Assembly: GCA_011046405.1 (NCBI GenBank)
Contig: DSAR01000209.1
Coordinates: forward strand, 1 to 21,114
Reading direction: 5' to 3'
From: Chloroflexota bacterium
GTDB taxonomy: Bacteria > Chloroflexota > Anaerolineae > B4-G1
DNA length: 21,114 nucleotides
Made by a program: the position numbers and the translations under genes. The notes beneath the pieces were generated by a model. The model was given only the letters and a program-made list of their open reading frames with translations. It was not told where the DNA came from and made no database searches. Below are positions 1 to 11,200 of the stretch, piece after piece (position 1 is the stretch's first letter; each line of letters begins with the position of its first letter).

Positions 1-2239
1 GTCCCGGCTTCGGCCTCAGCTCCGGCCCCGTTTTCTACGTCCAGCGTGTCCAACACGGCCTCGGCCAGGGGGGTGGGCAGGAAGCTGATGGTGATGGCCC
101 GCGCAGCCAGCCAGTCCAGGAGCCGCTGCGGCGATAGGCGCACCGCGTCGGGGGGCACGTGCAGACTGGCGCCAGTGCTCAGGTAGGGCCAGATCTCCCA
201 CACCGAGGCGTCGAAGGCCGGGCTGGCTAACTGGGTCGCCCGGTCGGCCGCCGTCACGCCGTACGCCCGCCGGTGCCAGGCGCACAGGTTGACCAGGCCG
301 CCGTGCTCCACCTGCACGCCCTTGGGGCGGCCCGTCGAGCCGGAGGTGTAGATCACGTAGGCCAGGTTCTTGGCCGCAAGGCCCTCTTTGACAGAAGGGA
401 CCGGGTCAGGTGGCGACGCTGACCCCTCCCCCGCGGCCGCCCAGTCCCCGTCCAGGTCGATGACGTGGGCCTCCGTCGCCGGCAGTCGCTCCACCAGCGC
501 CGTCTCCGTCAGCACGACGCGCGCGCCGCAGTCGGCCAGCATCAGCCCCATCCGCTCCGTCGGGTAGACCGGATCAAGTGGCACGTACGCGCCCCCCGCC
601 TGCAACACCGCCAGCAGGCCTAGCACCATCTCTGCCCGCCGGGTCATGCACACGCCCACCGTGGTCTCCGGTCCCACGCCCCGGGTGACCAGGTAGTGGG
701 CCAACCGGTTGGCGCGACGGGCCAGCGCGGCGTACGTCAGGTGCCCATCCGGCCCGTCCACCGCCACCGCGTCGGGCGTCCGCGCCGCCTGGGCCTCGAA
801 TAAGGCGGGGACGCAGGTCTCGCGGTCGTAGTCGGTCGCCGTCCCGTTCCACGCCTCCAGGATCGTCTCTCGCTCCGCCGGCGTCAACAGTGGCAGGTCG
901 CCTAACTGCAGCGCCGGGTCGGCCACGATCCCCTCCAGCAGGGTCTGGAGGTGGCCCAACATGCGTTCGATGCTCGTCCCGTCGAACAGGTCGGCGTTGT
1001 ACTCCAGCTCCGCCACCAGCCCCGAGCCGCCGTCCTCGATCCCCAGCGTCAGGTCGAACTTGGAGATCGCGAACTCAAATGGCAGATCGTCCAACTGCAA
1101 GCCCGGCAGTTCCGCCACCGGGGGCGCGTCCTGCAGGGTGAACATCACCTGGAACAGCGGCGTGTAGCTCAGGTTCCGCGCCGGCTGCAACTCCTCCACC
1201 AGCTTCTCGAAGGGGACGTCCTGGTGGGCGTAGGCCTCCAGCGTCATCTCTCGCACCCGGGCCAGCAATTCCCTGAAGGTCGGATCCCCCGACAGGTCGG
1301 TCCGCAGCGCCAGCGTGTTGACGAAGAAGCCGATCAGGTCCTCGACCTCGGCACGGGTCCGCCCGGCGATGGGCGATCCCACGACGACGTCCCGCTGCCC
1401 GGTGTAGCGGGAAAGGAGGGCCTGGAAAGCGGCCAGCAGCGTCATGAACATCGTCGCACCCTCCCGCCGGCTCAACGCTCGCAAGCCCTCCGCCAGGTCG
1501 TCCGATAGCGTCAGCCAGCGGCGCCCGCCCCGGTAGCCCTGCACCGGGGGCCGCGGCCGGTCGGTGGGCAGTTCCAGCAACGCCGGCGCCCCGGCCAACT
1601 GCTCCCGCCAGTAGGCCGTCTGGGCCTCCAGCACGTCTCCCGCCAGCCACGCCCGCTGCCAGCCGGCGTAATCGGCGTACTGGATTACCAACTCCTCCAG
1701 CGGCGACGGTTCGCCGGCTATGAAGGCGCCGTATAACGCGCTCAACTCCCGGGCCAGCACGTCCATCGACCAGCCGTCCGACACGATGTGGTGCACGTTC
1801 AACAACAGGACGTGATCTTGTGCTCCCAACTGCCACAGGCGTCCGCGCACCAGCGGCCCTGTTTCCAGATCGAAGGGCCGGTAGACCGCTTCCTGGACCT
1901 GCTGCCGGGCCTCTGCCTCGCGCTCCGCCTCCGGCAGTTCTCGTAGGTCGACCGCCGGCAGATCGATCGTCACTTCGGGCAGGATGACCTGGCGCGGCTG
2001 CCCGCCCTCCTCCCGGAACGCCGAGCGCAGCACCTCGTGCCGCCGCAGGATCTCATTCAGGCTGCGCCGCAGGGCGTCCGCGTCCAGAGGGCCGTGAATC
2101 CGCATCCCCATGGGGATGTTGTAGTACGGATTTCCCGTCTCCCACCGGTCGACGAACCACAGGCGCTGCTGCGCAAACGACAGCGGCAGCGCGCCGTCCC
2201 GGGCCACCGGCTCGATGGGCGCCCCGGGCTGAGTCGTTT
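1..2239 (-). other. NRPS module 5 (C-A, truncated by window)
   Basis: Complete C domain with HHIVSDGWSMD, followed by the first half of an A domain up to about 30 residues past the FDASVWEIWPYL motif. The visible pocket residues (D, A, W, F at positions 235, 236, 239 and 278) are the same as in module 2, so leucine is the likely but unproved substrate. The A-domain DNA is nearly identical in places to module 2. The rest of the module lies beyond the left edge. Confidence 0.8.
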
Positions 2240-5200
2240 CCCGGCAGGATGTGACCTGCTCCGCCAGTTCAGCCACCGTCGCGGCCTCGAACAGGCTGCG
2301 CAGCGGCAGTTCCACCGCCATGGCCTGGCGTATCCGCGATACCACCTGGGTCGCCAGCAGCGAGTGCCCGCCCAGCGCGAAGAAGTTGTCGTGCACGCCC
2401 ACCCGCGCGACGTTCAGCACCTCGGCCCAGATCCCGGCCAGGATATCCTCGGCCGGCGTGCGGGGTGGGGTGAAATCCTGCAGCGAGTCGGGCCGCGCCA
2501 GTTCGAGGGCCGCCAGCGCCCGCCGATCGACCTTGCCACTGGGCGTCAGCGGCAACTGGTCGAGGATCGCGCAGGCGGAGGGGACCATGTAATCCGGCAA
2601 TCGGTCCTGCAGGAAACGGCGCAACGCCCCGGCCGTGGGCCGCGAGCCGTCGCGCACCGTGACGTAGGCGGCTAATTGCTTGCTGCCCGTCGTCCCGCCG
2701 TCCACCACGAGCACGGCGGCCTCGCGCACCGCTGGGTGCTGGGCCAGCGCCACCTCGATCTCGCCCGGCTCGATGCGGTAGCCCCGCACCTTGACTTGCT
2801 GGTCGATCCGCCCCAGGAACTCGATGGTCCCATCGGGCAGGTAGCGGGCCCGGTCGCCGGTGCGGTAGAGGCGTGCGCCCCCACTTTCCTCCCCCCTGCT
2901 CGACGGGAGCCCCCGCTTCGCGGGGGGGATAGAGGAGGGGGGGCTGAAGAGATCGGGGATGAACGTCTCGGCCGTCATCGCAGGACGGTTCAGGTAGCCG
3001 CGCGCCAGTGCCGCCCCGCCGATGTACAACTCGCCCGGCACCCCGACCGGCGTCGGCTGGAAGGTCTCGTCCAGGATGTAGATCCGCGCGTTCGCGACCG
3101 GCGTGCCGATGGGCGGCAGCGCCGTCCACGTCTCCGGCGCGTCGGTCAGCGTGAATGCCGTCACGACGTGGGCCTCGGTGGGGCCGTACTGGTTGTGCAG
3201 CGTGCAGCCGTCCAGGCGGTCGAATAGATCGCGCATCTGGGGCGTCGCCTGGAGCTGTTCGCCGGCCGTGATCACCTCGCGCAGGCCGGCCGGCGCCCCG
3301 ACGTCGTACGTGGCGAGCACCTGCGCCAGGTTCTGGAGTGCCACGAAGGGCAGGAACAGCCGCTCGGCCCACAGCTCGTCCAGCGCGTGCAGCAGCGCCG
3401 TCGGATCCCGCCGGACGTCGTCGGTGAACATCAACAGGGTGCCGCCGGTGTGCCAGGTGAAGAAAAGCTCCTGGCACGAGACGTCAAAACTCAACGAGGA
3501 GAACTGAAACGTGCGCGCCGGGCGCTCGAGCGTCGTGGTGTCGGACTGCCAGTGGACCAGGTTCACCAGCGGGCGATGGCGCATCGCCACGCCCTTGGGC
3601 CAACCGGTGGAGCCGGAGGTGTAGATGACGTACAACAGGTGATCGGGGGTGACGTCGGCCGAGATGCGTTCGGCCGGCAGTTTTGCCAGGGCCGCCCGGT
3701 CGGTGTCGAGACACAAGACGTGACCGGCGTATTCGGGCAGCGCGTCCAGCAGGCGCTGGTGCGCCAGCAGCACCGGCGCGCCGGTGTCGCGCAGCATGAA
3801 GGCCAATCGCCGGGCGGGATACGCCGGGTCGAGGGGCACGTAGACGCCGCCGGCCTTGAGGGTGCCGAGCACGCCGACGGCCACGTCGAGCGAGCGTTCG
3901 ACGCAGAGCGCCACCGGGACGTCGGGGCCGACGCCCCGCTCGCGCAGGTAGTGGGCCAGCTGGTTGGCGCGCCGTTCCAGCGCCCCGTAGGTCAGGTGCT
4001 GGTCCTCAAATACCACCGCCACTGCGTCAGGCGCGGCGTCGGGCGCGGCATCCGCCTGGGCCTCAAATAGTTCGTGCAGGCACCGGTCTCGGGGATAGTC
4101 GACGGCGGTGTCGTTCCACGCCGTTAAAATCGTCTCCCGCTCTTCGGCCGTCAGCAAGGACAGGTCGTTCAGGCGGCGGGCGGGGTCGGCCGCGACGCCC
4201 TCCAGCAGGGTCTGGAAGTGGCCCAGCATGCGCGCGATAGTCGCCGCGTCGAATAGGTCGACGTTGTACTCGATCTCCACCCACAGATTTTGCTCGTTCT
4301 TATTGCCTGCATCACCATCGTCATCTTCATCGTTCCCGACGAACATGGACAGATCGAACTTGGACGTCTCCACGTCGAAGGGCAGGTCGCTCAGGTGTAG
4401 CCCCGGCAGTTCCATCGCCACCGAGGGGACGGTCAGGATGAACATAACCTGGAACAGCGGCGAGTAGCTCAGGTTCCGTTCCGGCTGCAGTTCCTCCACC
4501 AGCTTCTCGAAGGGCACGTCCTGGTGGGCGTAACCCTCCAGCGTCACCCGGCGCACCCGCGCCAGCAGTTCCTCAAAGGTCGGGTTCCCCGATAGATCGG
4601 TCCGCAGCACCAGCGTGTTGACGAAGAAGCCGATCAGGTCCTCGACCTCGGCCCGGGTCCGCCCGGCGATGGGGGAACCCACGACGATGTCCCGCTGCCC
4701 CGAGTAGCGGGCCAGGAGAGCCTGGAAGGCGGCCAGCAGTGTCATAAACAGGGTCGTGCCTTCCCGCCGGCCCAGTTTTCGCAACTTCGCCGCCAATCCC
4801 ACCGGCAAGTCGATCCGTTCGCGCCCGCCCCGGTAGCCCTGCACCGGGGGGCGAGGCCGGTCGGTGGGCAATTCCAACAGCGCCGGGGCCCCAGCCAACT
4901 GATCCCGCCAGTAAGCGACCTGGGCCTCCAAGACGTCTCCCGCCAGCCAGGCCCGCTGCCAGGCGGCGTAATCGGCGTACTGGATCGCCAGGTCCTCCAG
5001 CGGCGACGGTTCGCCGGCCAGGAAGGCGCCGTATAGGGCGCGCAACTCCCGCGTCAGGATCCCCATGGACCAACCGTCGGCCGCGACGTGGTGCACGTTC
5101 AGCAGCAGGACGTGATCGCGCGCCGCCAGCCGCAACAGCCACACCCGCACCAGGGGGCCGGTCTCCAGGTCGAAGGACCGGTGGGCCTCCGCCTGCGCCC

Positions 5201-8200
5201 GACGGCGGGCCTCCGCCTCTCGCTGCTCCACCGGGTAGGTGGTCAAATCCTCCGGGTCCAGCGTCACCGGCCGGGCCGGGCGGATCACCTGATGGGGCTC
5301 ACCGTCCACCGCCGCGAAGGTGGTCCGCAGCACCTCGTGCCGCCGCACGATCTCGCCCAGGGCTCTCTCCAGCGCCTCGACGTCCAGCTCACCGGTGAGG
5401 CACAGGGCGAAGGGCACGTTGTAGAAGGGGCTGTCGGGTTCCAGCTGGTTCAGGAACCACATCCGCTGCTGGGCGAAGGATAGGGGCAGGGCGCCTTCCC
5501 GGCTCGCCGGCTCGATGGGCGGGATGGGTAGTTTCTCCCCGGCATCTCGCGCTTGCTCCAGTGCTCGGGCCAGCCCGGCGACGCTCGGCGATTCGAACAG
5601 GCGCCGCAGCGGCAGGTCGATGTCCATCAGGCGACAGATCCGCGAGACGACCTGGGTCGCCGAAAGGGAATGGCCGCCCAGTTCGAAAAAGTTGGCCTCG
5701 ACGCTCACCCGCTCGAGCCCCAGGACGTCGCACCAGACCTGGGCGACGAGCTCCTCCACCGGCGTCCGGGGCGCGACGTAGGCGCCCTCCAGCCCGGCAG
5801 CTAAATCCGGCGCCGGCAGGGCCCGCCGGTCCACCTTGCCGTTGGGCGTCAGGGGCAGCGCCGCCAGCGTCACGAAGGCCGACGGGACCATGTGCCCCGG
5901 CAGCTTTTTACCCAGGAAATCGCGCAGATCGCCGGCTGAAACCGCTTGCCCCGGCATGGGCACGACGTAGGCCACCACCCGCTGGCTCGTCCCGTCGGCC
6001 CGGACCACCACGACCGTCTCTTGCACCGCAGAATGCCCGTTCAGCACCGCCTCGATCTCGCCCAACTCGATGCGGAACCCGCGCACCTTGACCTGGTGGT
6101 CGATCCGCCCCAGGAATTCTACCTGGCCGTCGGGCAGGTGCCGGGCCAGGTCGCCGGTCCTGTACAAGCGCGCCCCGGGCCGGGCGCTGAAGGGGTGTGG
6201 GATGAACGCCTGGGCGGTCAAACCCGGCTGGTTGAGGTACCCCCGAGCCAGGCCGACGCCGCTGACGTGGAGCTCGCCCGGCACGCCGACGGGCACCGGT
6301 CGCAGGTGCGCGTCCAGCAGGTAGATCTCGGTGTTGTCGATGGGGTAGCCGATGGGCGGCTTCTGGTCGCCGTCGACGCACTGGGCCGCCGTCGTCCAGA
6401 TCGTCGCTTCCGTCGGCCCGTAGAGATTGAAGAAGCGCCGGCCCTCGGCCCACCGGGCCACGAGGTCGGCGGAACAGGCCTCGCCGGCGACGGTGATCGT
6501 GCGCAGGTGAGGGAGCGCCTCGACGGGCAGGGCAGGCAAAGAGGCCAGGGCCGAGGGGGTGAGCGTGACGATGGAGACGGCCAGGTCCTGCAGCAAGTCG
6601 ATCAGGGATGGCCCGGGCAGCAACCGTTCCGGCGTCCCCAGGCACAGGGCGGCCCCCACCCGGAGCGCCATGAAGATCTCGAAGGTCGCGGCGTCGAAAC
6701 TTAGTGACGCGAACTGGAGCACGTGATCGCCGGGCTGCAGGCCAAACATCCGGATCTGGGTCTGGGACACGTTCGGCAATCCCCGGTGCGCCAGTTGTGC
6801 GCCCTTCGGCCGGCCGGTCGAGCCCGACGTGTAGATCACGTAGGCCAGGTTGTCGACGGTCGCGCCGCTGTCGAAGGGCCCGGCGCTCTCCGCCGCTATC
6901 GCCCCCCAGTCGGCGTCCAATCGCAATACCCGGGATGCGTGCTCTGGGAGCCCCGCCACCAGCCGCTCCTGGGTCAATAGCACCGGCACCCGGGCGTCTT
7001 TCAGCATAAACGCCAACCGCGCCGGCGGGTAAGCCGGGTCCAGGGGCAGGTACGCGCCGCCCGCCTTCATGATCCCCAGCAAACCCACGACCATCTCCAG
7101 CGACCGTTCCACGCAGAGCCCCACCAGCACCTCGGGGCCCACCCCCAGGCTGCGCAAGTGGCGGGCCAACTGGTTCGCCCGCCGGTCCAGCTGCCGGTAG
7201 GTCAGGTATTGATCCTCGAAGATCACGGCGACGGCGTCGGGCGTCTGTGCTGCCTGGGCCTCAAACAATTCGTGCGCGCACGTTTCCCGGGGATATGGGA
7301 TCACTGTCGCGTTCCACGTCGTTAGAATCGTCTCCCGCTCCGCCGGGGTCAGCAAGGGGAGTTCGCCCAGGCGCAGTGCCGGTTCCGCCACGACGCTTTT
7401 CAGCAGCGTCTGGAAGTGGCCCAGCATACGCGCGATGGTCGCCACGTCGAACAGGTCGGCGTTGTACTCGATCTCGGCGATCAACCCCTCTGCTTTTTGT
7501 TCCACCGTCAGCGTCAGGTCGAACTTAGCGATCTCCACATCGAAGGCCAACTCGCTCAGGTGTAGCCCCGGCAGTTCCATCACTGGCGACGCATCAATCA
7601 GGGTGAAGGCGACCTGGAACAGCGGCGAGTAGCTCGGGTTGCGTTCCGGCCGCAGTTCCTCCACCAGTTTCTCGAAGGGGGCGTCCTGGTGAGCGTAGGC
7701 CTCCAGAGTCACCCGGCGCACCCGCACCAGCAATTGTTCAAAGGTCGGATTTCCCGACAGGTCGATGCGTAGCGCCAGCGTGTTGACGAAGAAGCCGATC
7801 AGGTCCTCGACCTCGGCCCGGGTCCGTCCCGCGATGGGGGATCCCACGACGACGTCCCGCTGGCCGGTGTAGCGCGAGAGGAGGGCCTGGAAGGCGGCCA
7901 GCAGCGTCATAAACAGCGTCGTGCCCGCTCGCCGGCCCAGGTCTCGTAACCCTGCCACCAATTCCGCCGGCAGTTCGATCCGCTGGTGCCCGCCATAGTA
8001 ACTCTGGACCGGGGGGCGAGGCCGGTCGGTGGGCAATTCCAACAGTGCCGGGGCCCCGGCTAACTGCTCCCGCCAGTAGGCCACCTGGGTCTCCAACACG
8101 TCTCCCCCCAGCCACATCCGCTGCCAGGCGGCGTAGTCGGCGTACTGGATCGCCAGTTCCTCCAGCGGCGACGGTTCGCCGGTGACGAAAGCCTCGTACA

Positions 8201-11200
8201 GGGTGCGTAACTCCCGCACCAGCACGTCCATCGACCAGCCATCCGATACGATGTGGTGCACGTTCAGCAGCAGGACGTGATCGTTCGCCGCCAGCCGCAA
8301 CAGCCGCACCCGCACCAGGGGGCCGGTCTCCAGGTCGAAGGGCCGGTGGGCCTCCGCCTGCGCCCGTTGCCGCGCCTCGGCCTCTCGTTGCTCTGCCGGG
8401 TAGGCGGTCAGGTCCGTCACGTCCAGCGTCACCGGGCGAGCGGGGTGAATCACCTGGTGGGGCTCGCCGGCCATCGCCGCGAACGTGGTCCGCAGCGCCT
8501 CGTGCCGCCGCACGATCTCGCCCAGGGCCTGCGCCAGCGCGTCGACGTCCAGCTCGCCGGTGAGGCGCAGCGCGAAGGGCACGTTGTAGAAGGGGCTATC
8601 CGGCTCCAGCTGATTCAGGAACCACATCCGCTGCTGGGCGAAGGAGAGGGGTAGGTTGCCCTCCCGGCTCACCGGTTCAATCGGCGGGGTCAGGGTTTCT
8701 TTTTGAGCATCCTGTTGAGCGTTCTGTGCCAGCGCCCGGGCCAGCCCGGCGACGCTCGGCGATTCGAACAGGCGCCGCAGCGGCAGGTCAACCTGCATCG
8801 AGCGGCCGATCCGTGAGACGACCTGGGTCGCCGACAGGGAATGTCCGCCGAGTTCGAAGAAGTTGGCCTCGACACTCACGCGCTCGAGTCCCAGGACGTC
8901 GCACCAGACTTGGGCGACGAGCTCCTCCACCGGCGTTCGAGGCGCGACGTAGGCGGTCGTGTCTGTGTCCCAATTGAGGGTCGGCAACGCTCGCCGGTCC
9001 ACCTTGCCGTTGGGTGTCAGGGGCAGCGCCGCCAGCGTCACGAAGGCCGACGGGATCATGTAGGGGGGCAGACGCTCTCCCAGGTAGGCTTGCAATACGT
9101 CGGCCCCCGGCGACGGCTCACCCGCCGGCACCACGTAGGCCACCAGGCGCCGGTCGCCGGTGCTCCCCTCGGGCCCGGCCTGTGCGGCGACCACCACCGC
9201 GTCGCGCACGTCCTCGCGCTCGCCCAACACGGCCTCAATTTCGCCCAACTCGATGCGGAACCCGCGCACCTTGACCTGTGTGTCCACGCGACCGAGGAAG
9301 TCCAGTCGTCCGTCGGGCAACCAGCGGACCAGGTCGCCGGTCCGGTACAGGCGTTTGCCCTCTCTCTCCTCCTCCTTCTCTACTTTCTCCCATGCGAAGG
9401 GATCGGGCACGAAGGCTGCCGCCGTCAGGCCCGGCTGATTCAGGTAGCCCCGGGCCAGGCTGGCGCCACCGACGTATAGCTCGCCCGGCACGCCCACAGG
9501 CACCGGCTGCCCCGCGCTGTCCAGGACGTACACGCGTACGTGGTCCACTGGCCGGCCAATCGGCGGCAGTCCGGGTACATCTTCGCCCCGCTCGATGCCT
9601 CTCACCGGCGTCCACGTGGTCACCACCGTGTTCTCGGTGGGGCCGTAGTTGTTGGCCAACTGGAACCCTAACCCAGCCCTCGGCCAATGACGCAGCCGGT
9701 CGCCGCCGGTCAGCAGCATCCGCAGGGCCAGGTCGCCCGATACGTCTGAGAGCGCGCCGTCCGCCAGCGTCTCCAGGACTACCTCGGCCAGCGGCGTCGG
9801 CATGAAGCTGATGGTGATCGCGTGTTCCACCAGCCACGCCAGCAACTGCTGGGGCAAGAGTCGCACCGTCTCCGGCGGCACGTACACGCTGGCCCCGACG
9901 GTCAGGTAGGGCCAGATCTCCCACACCGAGGCGTCGAAGGCCGGGCTGGCCAACTGGGTGGCCTGATCGGCCGCGGTCACGTCGTACACCCGGCGATGCC
10001 AGGCGCACAGGTTGGTCAATTCGCCGTGCTGGACCTGGACACCCTTGGGGCGGCCTGTTGAACCGGAGGTGTAGATCACGTAGGCCAGATTTTCGACCGT
10101 CACGTCACACGCCGGGTTGTCCGCCGGTTCGGCTGCTATCATCTCCCAATCGGTATCCAGACAGCGCACGACGGCGTCGTGATCGGGGAGATTTTTCACC
10201 AGGCGTTGTTGGGTGAGCAAGACCGGCGCCCGGGTGTCCGCCAGCACGAAGGCCAGGCGTTCGGGCGGATAGGCCGGATCCAGCGGCACGTACGCGCCCC
10301 CGGCCTTGAGAATCCCCAGGATCCCCACTACCATCTCGATGGAGCGCTCCACGCAGATACCGACCATTACCTCAGGGCCCACGCCCAGCCGGCGCAGGTG
10401 GTGGACCAGCCGGTTGGACCGCTCGTTCAGCTCGCGATAGGTCAACTGCTCACCATCACCAGCCACGGCTACCTGGCCCGGCGCCCGTTCCACCTGGGCC
10501 TCAAATTGCTCGTGGACGCAGATCGCACGCGGGGAATCGGCCACCGTCGCGTTCCACGTCTCCAGGATGGTTTCCCGTTCCGACATCGTCAGCAACGGGA
10601 GGGCGCTCACCTGTTGGGACGGGTCGGCCACGATACCCGCCAGCAGGGTCTGGAAGTGGCCCAGCATGCGCTCGATAATCGCCGCGTCGAACAGGTCGGT
10701 GTTGTACTCCACCTCGGCCTGCATCCCACGCTCGCCATCTTCCACGCTCAGCACCAGGTCGAACCGGGCGGTCTCCAACTCGAGGGGGCGTTCGCTCAGG
10801 CGTAAGCCGGGCAATTCCGCCGCCGGGGATGCTTCCACCAGGGTGAACACGACCTGGAACAGCGGTGAGTAGCTCAGGTTCCGCTCTGGTCGCAACTCCT
10901 CCACTAGCTTCTCGAAGGGCACGTCCTGGTGGGCGTAGGCGCCCAGGGTCACCTCGCGCACCCGCGCCAGCAACGTCTCGAAGGTCGGATCGTCGGTCAA
11001 ATCGGCTCGTAGCGCCAACGTGTTGACGAAGAAGCCGATCAGATCCTCGACCTCGGCCCGGGTCCGCCCGGCGATGGGCGTCCCCACGACGACGTCCCCC
11101 TGGCCGGTGTAGCGGGAAAGGAGGGCCTGGAAGGCGGCCAGCAGCGTCATAAACAGCGTCGTGCCCGCTCGCCGGCTCAGGGCTCTCAGGCCCTCTGCTA

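Noticed and set aside
951..1508. Long plus-strand open frames through the NRPS region (for example 951-1508, 2037-2675, 8841-9479, 10179-10805, 13017-13832)
   Set aside because: They are antisense shadows of the high-GC NRPS frame; their products are Arg/Gln/His-rich without recognisable domains, and the minus-strand frame carries all NRPS motifs.
2269..3477. 402-codon minus-strand frame and similar frames inside the NRPS
   Set aside because: Out of phase with the carrier-serine and A-domain motifs; low-complexity Arg/Gly/Ala-rich products typical of shifted GC-rich code.
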